From: Erythrobacter sp.
GTDB lineage: Bacteria; Pseudomonadota; Alphaproteobacteria; Sphingomonadales; Sphingomonadaceae
Length of the DNA stretch: 64,000 nucleotides
Assembly (NCBI RefSeq): GCF_030066995.1
Contig: NZ_JASJAP010000004.1
Coordinates: forward strand, 186,001-250,000
Direction: 5' to 3'
The position numbers and the translations under genes were made by a program. The notes beneath the pieces were generated by a model that was not told the origin of the DNA, did not search any database, and saw only the letters and a program-made list of their open reading frames with translations. Positions 21,624 to 29,562 of the stretch are shown here, in pieces (the first letter of the stretch is position 1; each line of letters opens with the position of its first letter).

Positions 21624-21699
21624 TGGTGAGTCCTGCTGGGTTCGAACCAGCGACCTACTGATTAAAAGTCAGTTGCTCTACCAACTGAGCTAAGGACCC
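21624..21699 (-). tRNA. tRNA-Lys (TTT anticodon)
   Basis: Read on the minus strand, the cloverleaf is complete: acceptor GGGTCCT pairs with AGGACTC, the D-arm contains AGTTGGTAGA, the anticodon stem CTGAC/ATCAG encloses a loop with TTT, and the T-arm holds GGTTCGAACCC. Discriminator A and an encoded CCA end the gene at 21624. Length is 76 bases. Confidence 0.97.
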
Positions 21700-21771
21700 C
21701 CGTGACCGGGCCGCGCCAAAGCAAATCAGCGCCGAGTTGGAGCGTCCCGATAGAAAGCGATGCCCTTCGGG

Positions 21772-22272
21772 TCAAGCGCGGATCCTGGACATAAGGCGCG
21801 CCTTGAGCTGTTCAAGGCTAAGACCTGTCACCGGATCACGCCAGCGGGCGGCGATCGCGCTAGCCGGGCCGAGGACGAATGGGCGGCTTCGCATCTCACG
21901 ATGCGGGATCGTCAGCTCCCGGCTCACCCACACCCCTCCGCTCCACAGGATGATGTCGAGATCGAGCGCTCTTGCCCGCCAACGCTGGCCGCGCCGCTGC
22001 GCTCGGGTTCGGCCAAATTGGCGTTCAACCGCATGAAGGACTTGCAGCATGTCGGTTGGATCAAGCGCGCTTTCCACCACCGCCGCGCCGTTGGCGTAGC
22101 GCCTGAGCGAGGGGCCAACCGGATCGCTCTCCACAACCGGCGCGGCCGTCACAACCTCAACCCGGTCTTCGGCCTGCAAGGCCTCAAGCGCCGCCGCCAG
22201 CACGCGCCGCGGCCCGCCGAGACTCGCGACGCGCATGTTGGAGCCCAGCGCGATGAGATAGGTCTCGCTCAA
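21772..22272 (-). CDS. folK: 2-amino-4-hydroxy-6-hydroxymethyldihydropteridine diphosphokinase
   Basis: Folate pathway enzyme transferring pyrophosphate from ATP to hydroxymethyldihydropterin. The 166-residue protein has the family blocks YLIALGSN at the N-terminus, APVVESDPVGP, RALDLDIILWSGG with metal-binding Asp residues, and PHREMRSRPFVLGP. The frame is open further upstream, but homology begins at a TTG at 22270-22272 that overlaps the TGA stop of the upstream amidase gene, so I take TTG as start with translational coupling. No ATG lies before the conserved YLIALGSN block. The tRNA-Lys gene is downstream on the same strand. Confidence 0.87.
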   Translation of the reverse strand: MSETYLIALGSNMRVASLGGPRRVLAAALEALQAEDRVEVVTAAPVVESDPVGPSLRRYANGAAVVESALDPTDMLQVLHAVERQFGRTRAQRRGQRWRARALDLDIILWSGGVWVSRELTIPHREMRSRPFVLGPASAIAARWRDPVTGLSLEQLKARLMSRIRA

Positions 22273-23147
22273 ATGTCCTCGGCGATCCGGCCGTAAAGCT
22301 GCGGGCGACGATCGCGGAAGAATCCCATGCCCGCCCGGTGTGTGGCCGCGCGCGCCAGATCGAGTGTTGCGATCAGGAGGCTTTCTTCTTCTGCTCCGAA
22401 CTCGGCAACCAGATCCCCCCACTCGTCGCTGATGAAGGAGTGGCCGTAGAACCGTTGCACGGCCCCCTCTGGGCCCTCGGCCCCGATCCGATTGCTCGCG
22501 ACCACCGGTATGCAATTGGAGACTGCGTGGCCGATCATGGCACGGCGCCACATGCGACTGGTGTCGAGATCGGTATCGTAGGGTTCCGAACCGATTGCGG
22601 TGGGATAGAACAGGACTTCCGCGCCCTGCAACGCCATCACCCGCGCCGCTTCCGGATACCACTGGTCCCAGCACACGCCGACGCCGACGCGAACACTCTG
22701 CCCCGCATCACCCGGCACGTCCCACACCTTGAAGCCGTCATTGCCGGGGCGAAAATAGAACTTCTCCTCATAACCCGGCCCATCTGGAATATGGCTCTTG
22801 CGATAGGTCCCCATGATCTCGCCGTCAGGGCCAATCATGGCGAGGGTGTTGTAGTAATGATGCCCATCGCGCTCAAAGAAGCTGGTCGGGATGGTCACCT
22901 TCAGCTTTGCCGCGAGATCCTGCATGGCGATCACGCTGGGATGCTCGTGCGTGGGACGGGCCAGCGCAAACAGCGCCTCATCCTCCTCGCGGCAGAAATA
23001 CGGACCGGAGAAAAGCTCCGGAGGAAGGATCAGCTTTGCGCCTTTGGCCGCGGCTTCCTTGACCAGCGCTGCGACGGCGGCGATGTTCTCGCCTTCACGC
23101 TCGCGGCTAAGAGAAAGCTGCAGGGCGGCGACGGTCAGTGTGCTCAT
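22269..23147 (-). CDS. aguB: N-carbamoylputrescine amidase (nitrilase superfamily)
   Basis: Cytosolic carbon-nitrogen hydrolase releasing putrescine from N-carbamoylputrescine in the agmatine route to polyamines. The 292-residue protein has the nitrilase triad: Glu44 in LPPELF, Lys117 in YRKSHIPD and Cys159 in GVGVCWDQWYPEAAR. The IPDGPGYEEKFYF and CWDQWYPEAARVMALQGA stretches are typical of AguB rather than of general amidases. Its partner agmatine deiminase (aguA) is not adjacent, which is less common. The folK TTG start overlaps its stop codon. Confidence 0.9.
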   Translation of the reverse strand: MSTLTVAALQLSLSREREGENIAAVAALVKEAAAKGAKLILPPELFSGPYFCREEDEALFALARPTHEHPSVIAMQDLAAKLKVTIPTSFFERDGHHYYNTLAMIGPDGEIMGTYRKSHIPDGPGYEEKFYFRPGNDGFKVWDVPGDAGQSVRVGVGVCWDQWYPEAARVMALQGAEVLFYPTAIGSEPYDTDLDTSRMWRRAMIGHAVSNCIPVVASNRIGAEGPEGAVQRFYGHSFISDEWGDLVAEFGAEEESLLIATLDLARAATHRAGMGFFRDRRPQLYGRIAEDI

Positions 23148-23196
23148 ATCGCCGCCCGTTAGCGTTACGTTGACCGAATGAACAGGCCGGTTGCCA

Positions 23197-24057
23197 TCAA
23201 GCCGGCTTCCTGAACAAAAGTGTCATGCGATCGCTCTCGCCGATCGCCGCGTATTTTTCGCGGTCCTGGTCGCCTTTTGCGAAGCTCGGCGGGAGGGTCC
23301 AAACGCCGTCATCATAGTCGGCGGTATCGTTGGGGTTGGCGTTGATCTCGCTTGTCTCCACCAGCTCAAAGCCCTTGCCCTCAAAAAAGGCAATCATCTC
23401 GTCCTGCTTGAGATAGCCCTTGTTCCCGTCAACATATTCGTCCGCCGCCTCGGCTTTGGCGCGGTGCTGCACGACGCCAAGCATGCCGCCCGGTTTAAGC
23501 GCGGCAAACAGGCCCTCGATCTCGGCATCCGCAACGCCCCACCGCTTGAGGTTATGCATCATGCGCATGATCAGCACACGATCGACCGTGCCCTCCATCT
23601 CATCGGGGATGGCGCTGGTGAAGTAATAAGGCAGCTTCTCCGCCGCGATACCTGTGCTTTCGGCTTGCCTTTGCGAGAAGGTCGCCGCCCCCTCCTTGAC
23701 CCGCTCCACAAAGGCTTCGCCCAGCGAAGCCGCCGCGTCCGGGCCAAAACCCACACCCACATACTGGCCTTCATCCGCCACATAGGGCGCAAGGATCCGA
23801 GTGTACCAACCGCCGCCCGGCGCGTATTCGATCACCGTATGGCTCGGCTCGACCTGAAAGAAGGCGAGCGTCTCAGCCGGGTTTCGAAACGCGTCGCGCG
23901 CCTTGTCTTCGGCCCGCAATTCAGCGTCGAGAACCTCTGCAAGCTTTGCGTTGTCGACCGACGCCTCGGTGTCCGTCTCGGTTGCTTCCACCGAGACGTT
24001 TGCTTCACACGCGCCGAGCGCCAACGCGCTCGCGAGAATCATGACCTTGAGTTTCAT
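23197..24057 (-). CDS. Putative lipoprotein with class I SAM-methyltransferase-like fold (COG4798 type)
   Basis: 286-residue predicted lipoprotein: MKLKVMILASALALGAC is a signal peptide with lipobox LGAC, putting the mature protein in the envelope. The rest resembles a class I methyltransferase: VIEYAPGGGWYTRILAPYV as the glycine-rich motif I, DRVLIMRMMHNL, GLFAALKPGGMLGVVQHRA as motif III, and a C-terminal GESDRMTLLFRKPA. A strong AGGAGGAAT precedes the ATG. It is the second of two tandem paralogues of equal length, 23 bases after the other. S-adenosylmethionine is not known in the periplasm, so catalytic activity there is unproven. No substrate can be inferred. Confidence 0.8.
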   Translation of the reverse strand: MKLKVMILASALALGACEANVSVEATETDTEASVDNAKLAEVLDAELRAEDKARDAFRNPAETLAFFQVEPSHTVIEYAPGGGWYTRILAPYVADEGQYVGVGFGPDAAASLGEAFVERVKEGAATFSQRQAESTGIAAEKLPYYFTSAIPDEMEGTVDRVLIMRMMHNLKRWGVADAEIEGLFAALKPGGMLGVVQHRAKAEAADEYVDGNKGYLKQDEMIAFFEGKGFELVETSEINANPNDTADYDDGVWTLPPSFAKGDQDREKYAAIGESDRMTLLFRKPA

Positions 24058-24080
24058 CCCATTCCTCCTGTGCGATCCGC

Positions 24081-24941
24081 TCAGCCGGCTTTCTTGAACA
24101 GCAGCGTCATCCGATTGCTCTCGCCAATCGCGAGATATTCAGCACGCCTGGGATCACTTTCGCCAGTCGCCAGCACCGGTGGCAGCGTCCACACACCGTT
24201 TTCCCAATCAGCCGGGTCTTCGGGGTTTGCGTTGATGTCGCTTTCGGCGGCCAGTTCGAAGCCGTTGGCCGCGAAGATCGCGACAACATCTTCCTTGCGC
24301 ATGTAGCCGCGCTGGCGCGCGCCGTAGTCGTCATAGCTCGCACCTTCGGGAGCCATGTGCTGGACGACACCGACCATGCCATCGTCCTTGAGCATCTTGC
24401 GCGCCGCCTTGAGCACGTCGTCCGCGGTGTTGCCAATGTTGAGGCCGTGCATCGAACGGAAGATGAGCACACGGTCCACCGTGCCCTCCACGCCATCAGG
24501 CATCTCGTCGATCTCAAATGCGGTCACGGCGTCCGGCTTCGCGCCTACCATCTCGGCCACGCCGGCCTTGAAGCGCTCGGTCCAGCCCTTGGCGCGCGCT
24601 TCCTGAGCGCGGGTGCGATAGGCGCGCCCCTCGCTGTCCCCGTTAAACGCGATGTACTTACCTTCGGGCGTTAGGTACGGTGCGAGGACGCGGGTGTACC
24701 AGCCGCCTCCCGGGCTGAACTCGGCCACCGTCATTGTCGGCTCGACGCCGAAGAAGCCAAGCGTTTCAACCGGGCGGCGATACTGGTCGCGCTTGCCATC
24801 CTCCCCGCGCTTTTCGCTGGCAAGCACCTCTTCAAGGCTGGGCGCGGAGCCTTCGGTGTGGCCATCGGCAAAAGCGGGCGAGACCACAGCAGCGCTGGCG
24901 ATGAGCGCAGCAATCGGGGCGATAAGGAATGCAGGTTTCAT
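24081..24941 (-). CDS. Exported class I SAM-methyltransferase-like protein (paralogue of the neighbour)
   Basis: 286-residue protein with a Sec signal peptide (MKPAFLIAPIAALIASAAVV to SPAFA, then DGHTEG). It shares block after block with the lipoprotein gene downstream: VETLGFFGVEPTMTV, EFSPGGGWYTRVLAPYL, EGTVDRVLIFRSMHGLN, KDDGMVGVVQHMA, NANPEDPADWENGVWTLPP and a GESNRMTLLFKK end. The ATG at 24939-24941 has AGAGGAGAGGA upstream; the reading frame extends much further left of it but without family similarity. It differs from its paralogue in lacking the lipobox Cys, so one copy is probably soluble in the periplasm and the other tethered. A tandem duplication is the simplest origin. Confidence 0.8.
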   Translation of the reverse strand: MKPAFLIAPIAALIASAAVVSPAFADGHTEGSAPSLEEVLASEKRGEDGKRDQYRRPVETLGFFGVEPTMTVAEFSPGGGWYTRVLAPYLTPEGKYIAFNGDSEGRAYRTRAQEARAKGWTERFKAGVAEMVGAKPDAVTAFEIDEMPDGVEGTVDRVLIFRSMHGLNIGNTADDVLKAARKMLKDDGMVGVVQHMAPEGASYDDYGARQRGYMRKEDVVAIFAANGFELAAESDINANPEDPADWENGVWTLPPVLATGESDPRRAEYLAIGESNRMTLLFKKAG

Positions 24942-25067
24942 GACGAACGTCCTCTCCTCTGAATATTCTGCTGCGTCCTCTCCTGACGCGGTGGCATCGC
25001 AATGACAAGTCCGGGGGTGGTTTGACCCTACGAAGACCCTACATGGCTGGTCGAAGGAGAATGCGAG

Positions 25068-25613
25068 ATGGAACAAGCGATCATTGCGGGCGGATGCTTC
25101 TGGTGCACCGAAGCGGTGTTCAAGGACGTTATCGGCGTGAGCGCGGTCGAAAGCGGCTATATCGGCGGCACCACAGCCAATCCAACCTACAAGGAAGTGT
25201 GCTCCGGTCGCACGGGCCATGCGGAGGGCATAAGGGTAACCTTCGATCCCGCCGTGATCAGCCTTGCGGAAATCTACGATGTGTTCCTGGGCACGCACGA
25301 TCCGACCCAGCTCAATCGCCAAGGCAACGATGTGGGCACACAGTACCGCTCGGCGATTTTCCCGCTTTCTGCCAAGCAGGCCGAGGAAGCCGAAGCGGCG
25401 ATTGCACGCTGGAACGCGGAGAATAGCGGAAGCGCGGTGACGACAATCGAAGGTCTCGTTGACGGCGAGCAGACCAAGCCGTGGTATGTCGCCGAGGATT
25501 ACCATCAAGAGTACTGGGATGGCGAAGGGCAGCGAAACCCCTATTGCCTCGCGACGATCCCGCCCAAGATCATGAAGCTGAGGAAGAGCTTTCAGAAATA
25601 CGTGAAGGCTTGA
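25068..25613 (+). CDS. msrA: Peptide-methionine (S)-S-oxide reductase
   Basis: Repairs methionine-S-sulfoxide in proteins. The 181-residue protein begins with the catalytic motif GGCFWCTEA (Cys10) and contains GYIGG, GHAEGIRVTFDP, FLGTHDPTQLNRQGNDVGTQYRSAIF and the C-terminal EDYHQEYW. There is no signal peptide, so it is cytosolic. The partner for the R epimer, msrB, is 15 kb away. It diverges from the exported methyltransferase pair. Confidence 0.95.
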   Translation: MEQAIIAGGCFWCTEAVFKDVIGVSAVESGYIGGTTANPTYKEVCSGRTGHAEGIRVTFDPAVISLAEIYDVFLGTHDPTQLNRQGNDVGTQYRSAIFPLSAKQAEEAEAAIARWNAENSGSAVTTIEGLVDGEQTKPWYVAEDYHQEYWDGEGQRNPYCLATIPPKIMKLRKSFQKYVKA

Positions 25614-25631
25614 CCGAAGTACCGCGTCAGA

Positions 25632-26159
25632 TCACGCGCGGACCTGTCCATCTGCACTCAATTGCAGCGCTTTGCTCAAGGCCCATGCTCCTCCGATGAG
25701 AAGGGGCAGCGATGTTAAGGACAAGATCGCTGCAAGCGCGGCGATACCCTCAAGCCGGATGAACTCACCCAGTTCGAACACCGAAGTTGCGCCGTCCGTG
25801 AGCGACGGAATGAGCGTGTTCAAGCCTGCCAGCAAGAGGATTGCCGCAGCAACAAAGAAGGATCGATCCACACGCCCGCAGGTCACGATCCATGCCGCCA
25901 AAAGAAATAAGACGACCACGGTTCCCGCTATGGCCGTGACTGCGAAGCCGCTTTGAGCCGACAGCATGCCGTATTGATAGCCGGAATAAGTCGGATCGAT
26001 CACACCACGCAGCGGCGCTGCCGAGTTGAACGATGCGTTGAGAACCAGAAAGGTCGCGCTTAGCCAGCCCATGAACGGCGCTTTGCGCGCAAGGGCGCGG
26101 GTGAAGACCATGACCGCGAACACAAAGCCGAACCCGATTGCAAGATATGGCCAGAACAT
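25632..26159 (-). CDS. Conserved-type membrane protein of unknown function
   Basis: I do not recognise this 175-residue protein. It has about five hydrophobic segments: residues 2-20, 31-45, 70-93, 103-117 and 138-160, with a short loop NSAAPLRGVIDPTYSGYQYG between the second and third. Hydrophobic pattern and codon use fit a real inner-membrane protein, and the ATG is clean. It converges on msrA with 18 bases between stop codons. No charged or catalytic motif indicates a role. Confidence 0.65.
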   Translation of the reverse strand: MFWPYLAIGFGFVFAVMVFTRALARKAPFMGWLSATFLVLNASFNSAAPLRGVIDPTYSGYQYGMLSAQSGFAVTAIAGTVVVLFLLAAWIVTCGRVDRSFFVAAAILLLAGLNTLIPSLTDGATSVFELGEFIRLEGIAALAAILSLTSLPLLIGGAWALSKALQLSADGQVRA

Positions 26160-26237
26160 AGGATATCCCCACCGCCTCAGTGTATTAAGTCACTATATCA
26201 CTCCAAAGTGGATTGCAAGTCGATGCCCCGTTTTTTG

Positions 26238-27488
26238 CTAAGGACGGCGCTTGAATCGAGCTACGAAAAACCCATCGAGCCCGCCCTCATCGCCCAGCAT
26301 TCCCGGATGCGTGCGCACCCAGCCTTCGGGTGTGGGTTTCAGGCCCGCTGGCAAATCATCGACGCGGATAGGCATGGGCGAGAGGTTAAAGGTCGCGTCG
26401 ATCCACTCCGCCTGCTCCTCGCCCTCTTCGCGCTCAAGCGAGCACACCGCGTAGATCAACGTACCGCCTGGCTTAAGCCAATCGGTTGCCCTGGCAATGA
26501 GCGCGCGCTGGATCTTGACCATCTGGACGATCTCTTGCGGGCGGATGCGGTGCAGCACGTCGGGATGGCGGCGACATGTGCCCGTCGCGGTGCACGGTGC
26601 GTCGAGCAGGATCGCATCAAACGCGTGCTTGGGCTCCCATTTCAGAGCGTCGGCGCGCACGGTCGACGATGTAAGACCGGTGCGCTTGAGATTGGCCTTG
26701 AGCGCATCGAGCCGCCGCTTGGAGATGTCGATTGCGGTGACATTCCAGCCGTTTGCCGCCAGCGCCATTGTCTTGCCGCCGGGCGCTGCGCACAGGTCGA
26801 GAGCGTGCCCCCTGCCCCCTCCCAAGACGGTCGCTGGAATGCTGGCGGCGAAGTCCTGGACCCACCATGCGCCCTCCTCATAGCCTGAGAGCTTCTCAAC
26901 CGGCGTTCCGCGCGGGACGCGAACGTGACCGGACGAAAGACTCATCCCGCCAAGCCGCGCCTGCCAGAGCGCGGTGTCCGCGGCGTTCTTGAGTCTGAGA
27001 TCCACCTCCGGCGGCTCGGTGAGACCGGTGGATGTGGCAGCGGCGCGCTCAGTCCCCCAGCGCACAACCACCTCAGCGGGAAGTGTGGGAACCCGAGGAA
27101 GCGCAACATTCCGCTTCATGAGCGTCGAAAAGACGCCGTGGGCAAGCCGCCGCGGACCTCCGGCGAGGAGCGGAAGTCCCGTCGCGATCACCGCGTGCGC
27201 GGGCGTCTCCAACCGCAAGGCCTGCGCCAACATCAGCCGCAGCACGCTGCGCGGCTTCGCGTCCTTGGGCAGCGGCTTTTGAGTGGCGCTGTCAATCAGG
27301 TGATCGAGGTCGATCAGCCAGCGTAACGCCTCCCCTGCAATCGCACGCGAAAGCGCCTTGTCGTTCGCGTCGCGCACATCGCGCAGGGCAGAGGGGGCGG
27401 CCTGCTCCAGCGTCTCGCCCCGGCGCAGCACGGCGTCGAGCAGCTTGAGCGCAGCGCGGCGCGCGTGAATCCCGGTGGGTTGGGCCAT
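26238..27488 (-). CDS. RsmB/NOP-family rRNA (cytosine-C5) methyltransferase
   Basis: S-adenosylmethionine-dependent RNA m5C methyltransferase, probably acting on 16S rRNA. The 416-residue protein has an N-terminal NusB-like RNA-binding domain (about residues 8-130) and a C-terminal catalytic domain with LDLCAAPGGKTMALA (motif I), the motif IV loop LLDAPCTATGTCRRHPDV and motif VI YAVCSLEREEGEE. Both functional Cys residues of the family are present. The ATG at 27486-27488 is preferred over an in-frame TTG ten codons upstream. It diverges from the DUF1674 gene, with 49 bases between start codons. Confidence 0.87.
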   Translation of the reverse strand: MAQPTGIHARRAALKLLDAVLRRGETLEQAAPSALRDVRDANDKALSRAIAGEALRWLIDLDHLIDSATQKPLPKDAKPRSVLRLMLAQALRLETPAHAVIATGLPLLAGGPRRLAHGVFSTLMKRNVALPRVPTLPAEVVVRWGTERAAATSTGLTEPPEVDLRLKNAADTALWQARLGGMSLSSGHVRVPRGTPVEKLSGYEEGAWWVQDFAASIPATVLGGGRGHALDLCAAPGGKTMALAANGWNVTAIDISKRRLDALKANLKRTGLTSSTVRADALKWEPKHAFDAILLDAPCTATGTCRRHPDVLHRIRPQEIVQMVKIQRALIARATDWLKPGGTLIYAVCSLEREEGEEQAEWIDATFNLSPMPIRVDDLPAGLKPTPEGWVRTHPGMLGDEGGLDGFFVARFKRRP

Positions 27489-27537
27489 TAAGGCCGCGAT
27501 AGCGACCCCTGAAACCAAGCGCCAGCGCGCGCGTTAA

Positions 27538-27714
27538 ATGGCTATGACCAAAAAGAAATCGGAAGCCGCCAAGAATTTCAAGAAGCCGGCGCACTGGACC
27601 AACGATCCGGCACCCGAACCCAAAGCTGTCGACCCTTTGAAGGGCGAACCGCGCGAAAAGTCTCCAACCCGCTACGGCGACTGGGAAAAAGACGGCATCG
27701 CCTGGGATTTTTGA
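27538..27714 (+). CDS. DUF1674 / SdhAF4-like small protein
   Basis: A 58-residue protein: a Lys/Ala-rich N-terminus (MAMTKKKSEAAKNFKKPAHW), a Pro/Glu linker, and the diagnostic C-terminus PTRYGDWEKDGIAWDF. That ending is the DUF1674 signature, shared with the succinate dehydrogenase assembly factor SDHAF4, which binds flavinylated SdhA. A role in complex II assembly is therefore inferred from the family. The first of two in-frame ATGs (27538, 27544) is used. The hairpin element starting at 27736 lies just downstream. Confidence 0.83.
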   Translation: MAMTKKKSEAAKNFKKPAHWTNDPAPEPKAVDPLKGEPREKSPTRYGDWEKDGIAWDF

Positions 27715-27735
27715 GTGACGGGTTTTCTGTTTCAT

Positions 27736-27980
27736 GATCGCCCATCCGGGCGATCGTCCTCGCTAGTCGTCCTCCGGGGAATCTTCTCCTGCGGACCCGC
27801 TGCGGGCGCGCAATCGCGCTTGCAAAATGATGGACTTCGTTTCGCACGATCAGGTGAGATAAGCGCTAAGGACGGTTTGCGGCAGCAAACCGCAAGGCCG
27901 ACCGGCCGCCCGCAGGTGCCCCGAAGCCGAAGCTTCGGCGTAGGGAACAGCACCGAGGATGCTCGCCCGGATGGGCGAGC
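27736..27980. repeat. 245-bp hairpin-rich element bounded by imperfect inverted repeats
   Basis: Both ends carry the same palindromic module in opposite orientation: GATCGCCC-ATCC-GGGCGATC at 27736-27755 and GCTCGCCC-GGAT-GGGCGAGC at 27961-27980, each extended inward by a related TCCTCG stretch (27757-27762; complement of 27954-27959). Inside are further dyads: CGGTTTGC-GGCA-GCAAACCG at 27873-27892 and the perfect palindrome GCCGAAGCTTCGGC at 27926-27939. No frame has credible coding content. It fills the space between two convergent genes (DUF1674 and the P450). It could be a MITE-like or REP/BIME-like repeat, a structured RNA, or a bidirectional terminator block. No second copy is in this window. 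Confidence 0.6.
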
Positions 27981-27985
27981 AAGAC

Positions 27986-29449
27986 TTAGAGACTCTTAAA
28001 CGTCACCTTCAGCCCGTCCTTGGGCTGGGGGATTGGCCAGGCTTGCCAGTCGGGCTTGTAATCCGTCCCGCCGCTCGTCGGTTCAATCCGATAGCGCTGC
28101 AGCAGCTGCGCCATCAGCACCTTGATCTGCATATACGCGAAATGAAGGCCCAGGCACATATGCGCCCCGCCCCCAAAAGGCACCCAGGCGTATTTGTGCC
28201 GCGCCTTCACCATCTCGGGCGTGAAGCGCATCGGATCGAAGGAGTAGGGGTTGTCCCAGTACTCCTCTGAGTGGTGCGTCCAGTGGATGTTGATGCCCAC
28301 CATCTGCCCGGCGGGGATATGATAGCCGCCAAACTCGAAATCCCGCAACGCGCGGCGCGGCATGGAGGGGACGGGCGGGATCAGGCGCAAAACTTCCTTG
28401 AAGATCATCTCGGTGAGCTCAAGCTGGCCAAGATGATCGTAATCGAGCGGTCGCGGGCTCCCCCCCGAACCGATTACGCCGTCCGGACCGCCGGTTACAG
28501 CCATGATCTCGTCGCGCATCTTCTCTTGCCACTCGGGCTTCGTTGCGAGGTGATAGATCAGCGAGGTGGCCGACGAGGTGATCGTGTCGTGCGCGGCCAT
28601 CATGAGAAAACTCATATGATCGACCACTTCGTCCACGGGCAGTAGCGAGCCATCTTCGCGTGTGGCGGTGGCGAACTGGCTGAACATGTCCTGCCCGCCA
28701 CCTTCGGCCCGCCTGCGATGGGTCTCGCGGGTCAGATAGTCGACCATGTAGGCGCGGCCATCGACGCCCCTTTTCATCTTCGTAAAGGGCAGCGGTTTGC
28801 GAATGGGTGCGACGCTTGCCTGAACCATGTCGACGAACGCCGTGTTGATCCGGTCTGCTTCGGGGCCCCATGGGATACCGAGAAAGCTGTCCGCAGCCAG
28901 ATCAAGCGTCAGCTGCTTGATGGCCGGTTGGAATTCCATCGCGCCTTCCCACTTGGCGGTTTCGCTTGCAATCCCGGAATTCAGCGCGCCCATGTAGTGG
29001 CGCATCGGCTCCGGCTTGAACGCAATTGACAGCGCGCGCCGATCTATCCGATGGTGATCGAAATCCATCAGCATAAGCCCACGCGGGAACAACTGATCAA
29101 GCACCGGGCCCCAGCCCTGCTCGGAAGAAAACAGCTTGTCCTTGTTGAACAGCACCAGCTCGTTAGCCTCGGCACCGATCAAGGACACGTGCCAGCCGCC
29201 AAAAGCGAAGCTTTTGTAAACCTTGCCATAAGTCTCGACCATGCGCCGGGTGAAGGCATGCGGATCGGCGAGCTGTGTGAAAGTGTTGCCGACGACCGGC
29301 CAGCCTTTTTCGCCCGGGACGTGCGCGATCGCATCGTCTGCCGGAATACCCTCGCTCCAATGCGCAAACGGGGACGCCTTCAGTGGGCCTGTCTTGTCCG
29401 GCGCTGCGGTGGCTTGCGCCTTCTCGGCTTGGGGGGCCAGGGTTGCCAT
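27986..29449 (-). CDS. Cytochrome P450
   Basis: Heme-thiolate monooxygenase of 487 residues without membrane anchor, so probably soluble. Landmarks: I-helix MMAAHDTITSS (oxygen-activation motif), K-helix FKEVLRL with the ExxR pair, the PERF-like region FDPMRF, and the heme loop FGGGAHMCLGLHFA with proximal ligand Cys432. The N-terminal part (VVGNTFTQLADPHAF, FGGWHVSLIGAEANELVLF, LMLMDFDHHRIDRRAL) resembles P450s of the CYP120/CYP26-like branch that act on retinoids or similar lipids, but substrate is not determinable. The stop codon is six bases from the hairpin element. It is 113 bases downstream of the ferrochelatase gene on the same strand; no ferredoxin or reductase gene is nearby. Confidence 0.92.
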   Translation of the reverse strand: MATLAPQAEKAQATAAPDKTGPLKASPFAHWSEGIPADDAIAHVPGEKGWPVVGNTFTQLADPHAFTRRMVETYGKVYKSFAFGGWHVSLIGAEANELVLFNKDKLFSSEQGWGPVLDQLFPRGLMLMDFDHHRIDRRALSIAFKPEPMRHYMGALNSGIASETAKWEGAMEFQPAIKQLTLDLAADSFLGIPWGPEADRINTAFVDMVQASVAPIRKPLPFTKMKRGVDGRAYMVDYLTRETHRRRAEGGGQDMFSQFATATREDGSLLPVDEVVDHMSFLMMAAHDTITSSATSLIYHLATKPEWQEKMRDEIMAVTGGPDGVIGSGGSPRPLDYDHLGQLELTEMIFKEVLRLIPPVPSMPRRALRDFEFGGYHIPAGQMVGINIHWTHHSEEYWDNPYSFDPMRFTPEMVKARHKYAWVPFGGGAHMCLGLHFAYMQIKVLMAQLLQRYRIEPTSGGTDYKPDWQAWPIPQPKDGLKVTFKSL

Positions 29450-29562
29450 AGTCTGTCTCTGCTCTCTCCAAAGCGGCTATTCAGGATACTCTGCGGTCCA
29501 AGCGTGCTAGCGCGATCTCGGTTCGCAAATGCAACTGACACAAGTGTAAATTGAGTTAAGCC

